Source: Romanomermis culicivorax
Taxonomy: Eukaryota > Nematoda > Enoplea > Mermithida > Mermithidae
Assembly: GCA_963922205.1 (NCBI GenBank)
Contig: CAWUHX010000204.1
Location: 558,001-622,000 of the forward strand
Direction of reading: 5' to 3'
Length of the DNA: 64,000 nt
Numbering within the stretch: position 1 is the first letter of the stretch; every line of letters begins with the position of its first letter. The translations under genes were made by a program, and so were the position numbers. The notes under the pieces were generated by a model, which was not told the origin of the DNA, did no database searches, and saw only the letters and a list, made by a program, of their open reading frames with translations. Positions 11,510 to 22,377 of this stretch are shown in pieces.

Positions 11510-13410
11510 AGTATTTTATTTAAATAACAATTAAATACGATAACAATTTAAATAACACAATAAACACGCACAAACAGGGAAAACTCGATGCTTCAGTTCC
11601 TGGTGGGTGAAACGGCGGCACTCTGGCCAATACCGGTGTTTTTTTATTTTCTCATTTAAGGCCGTCTTTTTTCTTACTTTTTCATAAGTTTCTGCATCGA
11701 GAGATGCTTCAAAAATACTCAATTGACACATCAAGAACATCCTGAAACCCGTAAATTCAAGTTTCTCTTTGGATCTTCTAGTCTTATGAATATAGAATTT
11801 TGCCAACAGAAAACTGATGTTTATGGAGTCTTTTTTGACTTTGGGTGTATTATCACATAATCCTGAAATAACTGTGTAATCCTTGAGAATGAACTTGTGA
11901 TCTATACTTTCTCTTATAAGGCTTTGAAAATCTTGCCAGAACAGTTCTAGCCCTCGACATTGATAAACAGTGTGAAAGATGTCATCTTCATGATAGTCAC
12001 AGTAAAAACATCCAGGGCCTGTTTTCAGTTTGTATTTTACTAAAAGTTTCGGAGTTATGAGGAAGGCATGCAGAATCCTGAACTGAAATTGTTTATATCT
12101 GTGTGATACTTTCAACTTGTGCATCACATGCCAGGATTTTTCAAAGTCAATGTCCGCTGGAAAATCGAGGATATTTTTCGACCTGATTTCTCCTGCTGCA
12201 AAGTCTAGTGTAGCTGTAATTAAGTGGTTCTTTTTTTGTTATCTGTTTAGGGTCAAAGTTTTATGGCTCAAACACGTATTCGAATTTGAGCTCATAGAAT
12301 GTTTCAATCAAAGTTTTCCACTCTTTTGGAATAGTGTTTCTAAGCTTAATGCAGTCAAACCACGTGATTTGACATCTGTCTGCTTTTAAATCTTCCCATG
12401 ATTTAGTGTTCAATATATTGTTAAACCAACTATAGAAATTATTAGTGTTGTGTATATTTTTAATGAATATTGTTTTACGATCACTTTTCAAAAATTGATT
12501 ATTATCGATTTGCTGCGATATAACTTGGACTGGGGTATAAATATCATATATATTGTTTGTTGGAATATGTATAGTTGTTTCTAATATTTGGATGTAGAAA
12601 GAAGATAGTGTAACGTTTAAGAACTTCAAAAAAAATTCGGATTTAATAGAGACTCAAATCCTCCAACTTTATCTAATGTTGCCATACCAAAATTCCTCCA
12701 TTTTCTTTGCCTTTTATCTAAAAGTCTGAAAAACCATTTGACTTTCAATGAAGTCAGGGTGATTTCTATATCCGGTTGTTTAAGGCCACCACTACAGTGA
12801 TCCTGAATCATGATACTCGATTTAACTTTTAGTTTTGCGTTATTCCACATAAACTTACTTTGCATTAGCTTAACTGATTTGATAAAGGTTGTTTCTACGT
12901 GGAGGTTAATCATACCATAAATGAATTTTGACATAATTAAGTAATTCGAAATAAGAATTTTTCCGTAAAATATTAAATTTCTTTTTTGTCATTTATCACA
13001 CTCTTTCTGTGATTTTTTAAGTTTTTCGCCAAAGTTTTTCTCAAACATTATTTTTTTGTTGTAAGAAAAGAATATTCCTAAAATTTTTATGGTTTCAATT
13101 ATTTGGCATTCGCCCAGTGTAGTTTCATCAGATTTTTTATACCTTCCAAGTCCAAGAATTAGGGTTTTTCCAAGTTTATTTAAAGTTCGGATGCATTCGA
13201 AAAGACTCGAATAAACTGTAAAGCATTTTTAAAGTCAGTTTTATCTTTGCAAGAATTACCGTATCACCTGTGTGAATGGAAACTTTGTTTTTGGTTCCAT
13301 TTATTTCGATACCAGCGTACTGTTTTGATGCTCTCAAAGTTATGGCCATGCATTCCATAGCACAAATGAAAAGATATGGTGATATCGGGCAACCCTGTCA
13401 TACACCACAC
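11510..13410 (-). pseudogene. Decayed L1-like LINE, C-terminal half of reverse transcriptase ORF2
   Basis: Reading the minus strand from 13410 down: a GV(stop)QGCPISPYLF block (L1 motif GVRQGCPLSPYLF with a stop in it), an RT palm segment in which the ADD motif has become TGD, then LGLGR, then a thumb-like region with KSVKLMQSKFMWNN and GGLKQPD (12626-12934). The distal part at 11531-12127 has CFYCDYHEDDIFHTVYQC, the Cys/His-rich end of L1-type ORF2 proteins. Several frameshifts and stops separate the open pieces. AATAAA on the minus strand near 11521 fits the element's 3' end. The 5' part (endonuclease, RT fingers) is missing, as expected from 5' truncation. Confidence 0.8.
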
Positions 13411-13429
13411 TTCAGGGGGAAGAGTTTCT

Positions 13430-15320
13430 AATTTGAGAGATGCAAGTTCACTTTTTGTTTATTTGAAAAACTCATTGAATATAATGGATGCAAATTTCAG
13501 TCATTGGACAGAAACAATAGGTCCCACATCACCCATCCAGCTATTGATCTTCTATCAGAGTAAATGATCTTGAAAAATGACATCAAACGAGATACATGGG
13601 CACGCCTCAAAATCGAATGAAAATAATTATTTTAAATTTTCATTTAAAAATACGAATGACGAAATCATCGTCTTCTGTGCATTGGATTTGGCCGCTGTTC
13701 AAATGAAAAAGCTCGCTTCGAAATAATATTGTGATTTTTCGTATTTTGGATCATAATAATGCTCCAGGATTTGAGAAACAACCAATCAAGCCTTCAGGTT
13801 TTTCTCCTTCGGATATCACAAGATAGGGTTCTTTTTTCGATTAAAAGCTGGCATGAGGTTGTCTTCGTGGCCTTAGAGGTAGTTCCCAGGAGTTTCGCAC
13901 TGCTCGCGGTCATGCCAGTCTTATTTGATTAATTTCTTGCTGCTGTCTTTTTTATTGTTGATCTTTAGAACCTCGTGTAGCCCCAATCGGCTTGCACATT
14001 ATCTTTAAGGCATTAGATGAAAGCTAAATACTTTTCCAGGATTTTTTGTTGATTTTCGGTCATCGTAACTAGGTGGGAACAAGTGAGCTATTCTGAAATG
14101 AGTGATTCCCAAGTGAGTGAATTCCCAATTGACCGAATTCGCATGTGAGCGGTTCCCAATTGAGCGAATTCCAAAGTGTACGGTTCTGTTATTGTTTTCG
14201 TTTATGTATCTTTTTACGTTTTCATCTTTTGTCCCTGCCTTCTTTTATTTTGGTTTCTCTTTTCATCTACTTTTTTCTTTTTTGCTCATGAAACAACAAA
14301 TTACAAGTTGGCATTTTTAATAAGCATGGTCTCCCGTATAATTCTTATACAATTCGGCGTGCTCTATTTCCTATATAATTTTATCCTTTGTGATTTTTCT
14401 CGATTACTTTTCATCTTAGTTTTTTGCCTTTAAACTCTCCTGATTCTTTCTTTTTTGTTCTTTTTTCACATTTTTTCTTTCCTTTTTGCTGTTTTTCTCT
14501 TTATTTTTGTTGAAGTTTCCTTTCTCTTGATGTTTTGTTTCTTCCAACATTCTTTTGTTTATTTTTTTAAAGATTTTCACACTTACAACGATGAAAGACT
14601 CAAGCATGTCGAACTGCATAAGAATGACTACAGGAGACTATGATCATTAAAAATGACAATTTGTAATTTGTTGTTTCATGAGCAAAAAAGAAAAAATATA
14701 TGAAGAGAAAAACGAAAATAAAAGAAAGCAGGGACAAAAGATGAAAACGTAAAAACATACGTAAATGCATTAACAGTACGCACAAAAAACGAAAGAAAAA
14801 AGAAATACATACAAAGTAGAAACATAAGGTAAAGAAGGAAAATATAAAGAAAGTCTTATTGAATTCTCGATTGCTCGTTTGGAATCGCCCCATTGGGAAT
14901 TCGCCCATTTTGAAAATTCACTCGATTGGGAACCGCTCACAGGGGAATCGCTCAATGGGGAAGTCGCCCAATCAAGAATATCTCACTTGGGAATCGCTCA
15001 AATGGAAATTGTTCAAATGAGAATCGCTCAGTTGGGAATCGCTCAGTTGGAAATCGCTCACTTGGGAATTCGCTCAATTGGGAGTCGCTCACATGGGAAT
15101 CACTCAGTTGGAAATTCGCCCACTTGGGAATCGCTCACTTGAGAATCGCTCACTTAGGAATCGCTGGCTCACTTGTAAATAGACCTCCCTCCTGTGCATC
15201 TCGTCTTAAAGAGCTGAGAATTTCAATATATCACGAAAAAACAGAGATTTGCATCAAACTTTGGATGAAGAATCGTGCAGTCAGTTGAAAAACTAATGAC
15301 TTCAGTTCGGAAAGGGAACT
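13430..15320. repeat. Long dispersed repeat, copy 2, split by a fold-back insertion
   Basis: 13430-14080 corresponds to 1329-2035 and 15178-15320 to ~2085-2200 of copy 1. The 14081-15177 block between them is absent from copy 1, so it is a later insertion. Confidence 0.78.
14081..15177. mobile_element. Fold-back transposon with GGGAATCGCTCACTT repeats
   Basis: It starts AAGTGAGC and ends GCTCACTT. Each end is an array of ~15-bp units (TGAGCGATTCCCAA type on the left, TTGGGAATCGCTCA on the right, the right array about 300 bp long). Inside lie longer inverted arms: CTCATGAAACAACAAATTAC at ~14285 and its complement at ~14665, with the matching TTCATCTTTTGTCCCTG segment. Frames 14117-14955 are T-rich or A-rich translations of these arms. 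Comparison with 1325-2200 gives the empty site. Confidence 0.85.
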
Positions 15321-15359
15321 TGCTTATTGTGATGTACTTGATAATCTGAGGAAAAGAAA

Positions 15360-15525
15360 AATATATTCGTAACCTGTAGAAAAAGAAATCCGTAAAAGTC
15401 TGTAGTACATTTTGATTAATGTGTGTAAATGAAGCAATCAGTACTGCCATCAAAATCATTTCCGGAGAGTCTTTACTGTATTATTTTGAATATTTTTGTG
15501 GTTACTCACAAATTTCCGGTCCTAT
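15360..15525 (+). mobile_element. TATAGTCTG-family MITE remnant, cut by the next element
   Basis: It contains the family blocks CAGTACTGCCATCAAAATCA and ACTCACAAATTTCCGGTCCT, then stops abruptly where the 97-bp-array element begins. Confidence 0.6.
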
Positions 15526-17205
15526 CATAGGTGGCGCCGTAGCGTCAACCTATAATATGCTTGGCCACCAAAATTCATGCCTTCCTCAAGAGCCAAAACG
15601 GTAAGAGCTAGAACCTTGGGGTTTTTTCCTAGTTTCGGGCATAGGGGCAAACTATAGGATGCCTTTTGTCATTTCGCCTCTATCTGCAAGTGGTGTTCGG
15701 TGGGGCGCCAAAAACGTGCAAAAAACGCACTTTTAAAGGCCCCCAGTTCCACCTTGACCCACAACGGGTGTGCCATATCCAGGCTCTATACTTCGGCCTA
15801 AGCATGTTGGGGATGCAATCTCAAATGCGTTTTTTCATTTCTTGAAGTATTCAATTATACGGTGGTCCAAAATACCGGAAACTGCGAAATTCGGCAATTT
15901 TGTTATACAATACTTTGGCTTTAAAAAAATAATTTTTGCAGTATAATGCACACGGTGCCAGAATTTTTTGCACTTTCAATGGAACCTGTAGCGTTACTGG
16001 GATTTTCGGGGTTCAAGGGTTTTTGATCATGGGAAATTCAATGGACCCGTTCATTGTGATTTTTTGGTAGAAGGGGTTTTCGACGGCGAGGATTTTAATT
16101 AATGCGGACACTTTACACACAAAAAAATTATCCTGAGTGTAAACAAGCGTATTTCCGCGAACTCTGGGCGGAAGAGTTTTCGACCGCGGAAAATACAAAA
16201 AATTATCTTAAATGTAAACAAATGTATTTCTACAATTTTTTGAGGGGAGAGGTTTTCGGCTATGGAGAATTCGATGAATGCAGTCACGTCACACGAAAAA
16301 CTATCCTGAGTGCAAACGAAGATACTTCCGTGATGCTTGGTGGAAGGGGTTTCTGACCATGGGGAATTCAATAGATGCAGTCACTTTACACAAAAAATTG
16401 CCCTGTGCGTAAACAATTGTATTTTTGCGATTTTTTTGGGTTGAGGCATTCTTCACCATGTGGAATTCAATGGATATGGTCACTTTACACTACATTCACA
16501 ACGTGGTTTAAGTACTATGTGGTTTACACATCTTTTACTTTTACCAAAAGTGAGAATTTATAGCTGTAAGACTTTTTTTTTGTTTCATTGATGCGAAGAT
16601 AACCAAATTTAAAACATCAATGTGCTTCTACGAAAGTTTTCATGCTTGGTTGAGGCTACTTAAGAGGTGGGCTAGTTTATTAGAAAATGCCTAGATGGGG
16701 CAGAAAAAAAGAAGAATATACTTTCTTGGGAAGTTGCCAAGCTAGAAAAAGGAGTGAACTAGGTTTTTGAGAACTTGGGTTAAAGTTCGGCTAAAGTTTC
16801 CAACCATACGTGTACATCCCCGAAATTCTGGGAAGGGTACAGGGGGTGGACACTGGTATTTTGAGACAACAAATTCAAAAAAAGTTGGCCAAAAAATTTT
16901 CCACTTCCAAAACTCTCGAGGTAGTTTGCACCCCTCATGTCCCCCTCACACATGTGTGCTTCCAACTGCGTAGAACTTTTTTACTAAATTCTGTGTCAAT
17001 AAAACAGGAATCAACTGTGGGAAAGTGACACGTAAAATTCCACTCAGTTTTTTAGAGAAGAAGCTACAGCACAAAGTCTTCTCAGAACTAAATCGATTGC
17101 ACAGGATTTATTTAATTCAGTCATTTCATATAACATATCGTATACAATTTACGCCACATGTTTTATTGATTGCAAGCTGTAAACAAATTTATTCTCTAGT
17201 ACTAG
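15526..17205 (+). mobile_element. Large non-coding element with ~97-bp tandem array, copy 1
   Basis: It begins ATCATAGGTGGCGCCGTAG, matching the outer end of copy 3 (48258, minus). Then come the block around GGTGGGGCGCCAAAAACGTG, a tandem array at ~16015-16480 with units built around GGAATTCAATG, CACTTTACAC and GTGTAAACAA, and a tail with CATGTGTG near 16950. Copies 2 and 3 share this order. No conserved reading frame. This copy lacks the distal inverted arm of the other two. Confidence 0.78.
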
Positions 17206-17240
17206 TAGTTAGTAGTAGTAGTTGTTGTTGTAGTGGTATA
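17206..17240. repeat. GTA/GTT microsatellite
   Basis: Imperfect TAG/TTG trinucleotide run at the edge of the large element. Confidence 0.5.
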
Positions 17241-20200
17241 ATAAAGTAGAAATGGTCGTTGCAGCAGTCTATCATCTATTTACTCGCCAGTTACCCCATC
17301 GTTTTGTTCTTTTTTCGTTTCGTTTTTTTAGAAAAAATTTTAAGAAGAAAAATAAGAAAAAAAGAAAAGAAGTCGTTTGTGTGTCAGTGCAAATATGTTG
17401 ACAAAAATATAAAATTTGTAAAAAAAAATTCCGCCCCTCCCCCGCAAAAAATTCCTGCGTCGGCCATTGGGGCAATATAGCGCAGGACAAAAAAGCATAG
17501 GCACTATACAGCACAGGGCGATAGAGCACAGAAAAATTAGATAAGAGAAAAATAAAAAAGCCGAAAATAAAATGTTAAAAATAACTAAATTTCAGCTCAA
17601 AAATTCTTTCCTCAAATTTTTTCGTGTGTCTGAAGAAGTTCAGGTCAAAGCATATTTCCACCATGGAGTATATTTTTTCAGAAGTTGCGAAAGATACAAA
17701 AAATTTCAAATATTTGACCTAACATTGTTTCATTTCGTTATTTTCGAATTCATCTTGAATTTCTAACTCGCATTCAGAATCACACACGCAGTTTTTTGTC
17801 AGCTTTTGAAATAGAGCTGCTTGCTTAGTATTCTTTTTTCATGTTAAAAAACAATTTAAAATTCGCTTTCATTGCAGATCACGGAACGTTGGTTAAAATC
17901 TCTCCGAACCAATACATGCGCTCTAATGTCCGCGCTCTAATTTCCACGCTCTAATGTCCGGTCACGCCAGCAACACGTTGAGTTTCAGAAATTCAATTAA
18001 TTTTTTCTTTTTTCATAAAAATTCCCTGATAAATTAGAAAGAAATAACTAGAAAAGTCAACAGTATCACTAGCTTTTTGGCTTCTGAACGTGAAATTGAC
18101 TTATGAAGGTTATTGAGTGAAAAGCATAATGAAAGGATTCAGAATATCCATATGCACGAGTAAGTGTGTATACGAAGCCTCTAGTTAGCCCTATTAGAGG
18201 GTACCTTGGTAATTAATTTTGAGTAACATATAACGGCGTTCGCGTTGATTAATTCTTTATCGAATTTGATTAATATTCTCAAAAAAAGTGTTCCTGATTT
18301 TTAGGTATGCAACAAATGCTTCAAGCGGTTGTATGATCAGATGTATATATGCAAATGTCATCATGATATTCTCCTGGAACAAAATGGATTTTATAATCTA
18401 CGAAGTTTGTGGGCTAGGTATAATTGAACGATAATATGTTTTAATTGAATAGCTTGTAAACAGCTCAGCTATGTATTTCATGGGACTGAAAATTTGTGAG
18501 CATACTCAACTAACCTTCAACTATTTTTCTAGAAAAATGTCAAGTTCAAATTTTTGTTATCTTCTGATTTAAAAGAATTTTGTAAAAAACAGACTATGTA
18601 TCCCATATTTCCGTGATTTCGTTTTTCTGGAAAAATCATTTCTTAGTTCTTACAGTATGTTACAAAACTTTTTAATGATTGAACCTTCATGGTGACGAAT
18701 TAGGTGCCGAACCTGCACGGTTCCCATTTTAAATTTAGCAGCTATTATGTTCTCGTTCGATTAGCCTCAGATTCTTTAGTTGCCGATGTTAGATTCAATA
18801 AATATTCACATTATTGAACTAGTGCTACTTATTCTCTATGAAATATCATTCATTTTTCACTCATTTAACATTGGTGCGGATTCTTTATTCTCATTCTTGT
18901 TCTCTCGCTTTTTGTTTCTTCTTCCTTTTAGATTATGATGGACAAAAACGGAGCATCGTGCTTGATTGGAGAATTGGATTCTGATAAACAGATTGAAGTG
19001 TACAGGTGGCTGACTCAGAAAGTCACTTACCTGCCATCAATATGAATGAACGTTTTTTCATTTTCATATTATCTGAATAGCTTATATCGTTAATTAAGGT
19101 TAGTCAATCTCCCAAAAAAAATTGTCATTTTCATATCATCATTATCGAGAATGGCTTCCTTACAAAGCTATTCATAATTTCTATGATACCTTTTTTCCAA
19201 ATGAGCTCCGGAGGGCAGAAACACGTTCATGATGATAACGAACACCGTGCATACACGGACACTTCTTTTGCTAGTTAACTGTTGCAGATGGAACAAGTTG
19301 AAAAAAAGAGTTGGCATCAGATACACGTGTATTTTCTTCTCACGGATTTCATGGCGAATTATTTTGTATTCCGAGACTTATTTAACGAATTATCTGTGCA
19401 CTATTTTGTCTACGGATTTTCGTATTGTCTACGAAAAATTCACACACATGCACACTAACTTACTTTGTTTTCCATAGCTCATTAACTTTAGAATAGCTGA
19501 CAGAGCGACAACCAAAAAAGAAAGTTTAATTTGACACCCAATTTTTAAAGCCCATCTATACTTTTTTCGTTGAAAAACATACGCAAGTGATTTGCTCTCC
19601 AAGTATTGGAGCAATTTCAGCATATAATACATCGCAAGGTAGATATTGAAAGTTCCGATCGAAAGATACCCAACACGTTCAACAAGTATCTACTGATCAC
19701 TTTAAATCCAGCTTTGACGCAAGGTAAGAAACGCAAGACGCTAACAACATAGCTGATTTTTGCAACACTATGAAAATTTTTTTGCAAAATATACTTCACT
19801 GGATAGAACTCGTCAAGATCTTTCACAGAGGAAATGAGGGATTCGTTCGATTTTGATCGTTGCAATCACTTACGACAGATTTCCGAGAAAAAAGTATAGA
19901 TGGGCCTAAAGGAGCGAAAATTTTTTTTCATACTGCAGTAAAAATGATAATTTTTTCAAGGACGGGTAGGTCGAAATATTTGATTTGGGAATGACAGTGT
20001 CGACACTTGAATGTAATATTCAACGCATTCTAACCATAACTACCTCATGAAAGAAAATTATTAGTCTGTCTGTCAACCGTCCGAGAGCGAGGAAAGTTTT
20101 CTCATCGACTACAGTAGCAAGCTCACTGATATTTTCTATATTGAACACCCTCATCGGTTCGCTGCATTTGCCATTTAAAAATACATGGACTGTAGTGTGT

Positions 20201-21607
20201 TTTCTCTCAGTATTGTTAATACGACCGTTCTTTAAGAATATTTGGAACTTCACGATCAGACTTCTTTTTTCCCTGAAAATACTGGAACGCTCGTACTTCC
20301 AACAAATTTCGTTTTTTTAAAAATGGTTTCAATCCTAAATTTATCAATCCATCAAAAATTTTGCTTTTCACGAGGACGTTAAAGAACTGTTTCTCGCAAA
20401 TGTCTATCGTTTAAACAATTGATTTGCAGAATATTACAGGCACGTTCAACCTTGAAATTCCCCAAATTCTGGCTCTACTAAACGAAATCTATAAGTCTTC
20501 CAAGCTGCTATTTAACATAATTTATTTTGGTAGAAACATCCTGGAAGTTCTTGCCTGCTCTGATGACTCCCACAACGCTTGCCAAGATTTGATTCAGCGA
20601 TGGCCGAAAATTGCATTGCTGTAAAGTCTCAGGGATCGTTTTAAATGACATGCGAGGATTAAAAACATATTTTTAAAACGAAATCCTACAAAATAATTTT
20701 AATCTATTGGGGTTCAGACTTTTCACGTCAAAACTTCTATAGAATAAGGGGTATCGTAGTATCTTTTTTAAAGCTCCTCTAATTTAAAAATGGCTAAAGA
20801 TAGTACATGTCGACAGTCTTGTTTACAGAAATCTCTTACTGTACTCCTTTTTGCCTTTTTACTCATGGTAAAAATTAGTTGACTCTCCTTGCAAATTTCC
20901 AGTCCTATGTGATATTTAGTTTTGCAAAAAATCTCGAATTGACTGATAGCAGTTGTGAGAAAGAAGATTTCGGCCTACGATGCAGGTTTATTGTCTGGCC
21001 CATTCCTATTATTTTTGGGAGCTCATTTGGAAATGAATAGATTAGAGAAGCATTTCAACAAAAATAGACCAGAAGTAAAAAGTATAGCCCAGAACCGAGC
21101 GGATCAGCATATAGAAATCTTAGAACATGGTAATTCTGAAATTGTGTTGGAACTCTTCTTATGAGCTACAGGATATTTGAGCTAGTCGACTGATTATAGT
21201 TGCTTTGTAGAGATATTGATTAAAACTGATCAGGATTAAGTTTATGCCACACTCGAAGTCTACTGAGGTAATTTGAAGTGACCATATTGGAACTGAGACT
21301 AAATAAAATGTTTCATAATGACCAAAAATTTTATTGGAAATGATTAACTATGACCTCCTAAAATAATTTTGAAAATAATTTTCTCTGAACTACAAACATT
21401 TTCAACTGAAAGATCATTTGAAGAATCATTAGAGAACATTCGTATATGTTCTTGTTGCGGGTTTCACTCAGGCGTTGCGGCTGCGGTGGGATAAAAAGTG
21501 CGAGAACTAACCTAACCTGAAAAATATATTACATATGATACTGTGGACTTTCCCAGTTCACTTCGAACCTGAAGAGCGGAACAGAAATGGTTGATTTAAG
21601 GTCCAAA
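17241..21607. other. Intergenic region with unproven coding candidates
   Basis: No gene can be modelled. Fragments that might be exons: 18304-18418 (+), with CNKCFKRL and CKCHH, preceded by TTTTTAG and followed by GTATAA; 18933-19005 (+), after a strong pyrimidine tract and TTTTAG; 20430-20624 (+), a helical-looking 60-residue stretch. Their phases do not join, and none resembles a family convincingly. Partial TATAGTCTG-family MITEs lie at ~18485-18605 and ~20755-20905. Confidence 0.3.
20020..20253 (-). CDS. Unrecognised 77-residue frame
   Basis: The segment has mixed composition and a block VHVFLNGK..EPMRVF that loosely recalls the first strands of doublecortin-type domains, but the match is weak. 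It could end at a donor (GAG-GTAGTT) after FFHE and splice toward the minus-strand frame at 19617-19865; phase and family are unproven. It may equally be chance. Confidence 0.15.
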   Translation of the reverse strand: MKFQIFLKNGRINNTERKHTTVHVFLNGKCSEPMRVFNIENISELATVVDEKTFLALGRLTDRLIIFFHEVVMVRMR

Positions 21608-21963
21608 GCCCCTGCCATACTTCGTCGGATAGCGTCGGCCGACTCGGCTGGTGTCGGAGACCGACATTGGCCGACTCCGGCCAGTGTCGGCCGACAGTCG
21701 GTCAGAGCTGCTATACTTTTGCAATCCGGTGTCGGCCGGCGTCGGCCGAGTTGAAATTTGTTGTTCGATACTGTCTGACAAAAAAATCCTTCAGTTTTCT
21801 GCGTTTATGCCCTGCTCCGTTAATCAACACATATAATGAAGCCGGATAGCGTCAGATGCCCTGTTATACTTCGTCGGACAGCGTCGGCCGACACTGGCCG
21901 AGTCGGCCGACGCGATCCGTATCTGATGTCGGTCGACACTGTCCGACGAAGTATGGCAGGGCC
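21608..21963. mobile_element. GC-rich MITE with CCCTGCCATACTTCG ends, directly upstream of receptor 2
   Basis: The ends are inverted: GCCCCTGCCATACTTCGTCG at the left, and GGCCCTGCCATACTTCGTCG as complement of the right. The interior repeats GTCGGCCGAC and its variants many times. Its right end is 41 bp before the ATG of receptor 2, so it must overlie that gene's 5' leader or core promoter. Small frames over it are not genes. Confidence 0.82.
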
Positions 21964-22004
21964 TTTATGCGTCTTTTAGATTCGAAAGTTTGGATATTAT
22001 ATTG

Positions 22005-22377
22005 ATGGAGCATTCGCGGAATAACTCATTGTCATTAGCTGCACCTTGCAACGACGTTCAGTCGACTGATTTGTTCGTTTTAGAATCATTGATCATGATG
22101 TTTTTCTCGATCGTATCGATTGTTGGATTATCTTTAGAAATTTGCATAGTATGGAGGAGCGGTGGTAATATTCCCACTAACGTCAAATTGTTGTTCTTGA
22201 ATTCGATAGTTTGTTCATCATTGAGATCAATCTATTTTTTTGTCCACGCTCTATACTGCCTGCTGATATGGTCTCTGAGATCCTTGGTTGTACCATTGGA
22301 CGCAACCATTTGCGCCTGCTTGGGCTATGTCTACATAATTTTTTCCGTTATCGGATTTTATTCGTTTTTCTTTATTG
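22005..22377 (+). CDS. Receptor 2, exon 1 (TM1-TM3)
   Basis: 373 nt, donor GTAAGT after ATT-G, as in receptor 1. Confidence 0.85.

Noticed and set aside
14117-14955. Several overlapping F/K-rich frames on both strands that look like membrane proteins
   Set aside because: They lie on inverted T-rich and A-rich arms of the fold-back element and are low-complexity translations.
18304-18418. Nuclear receptor DNA-binding domain
   Set aside because: Only the first cysteines and an FKR block recall it; the second zinc module cysteines are not present and no flanking exon fits.
21990-22004. Upstream TTG start for receptor 2
   Set aside because: Non-ATG start; the ATG at 22005 aligns with the start of receptor 1 and gives equal first exons.
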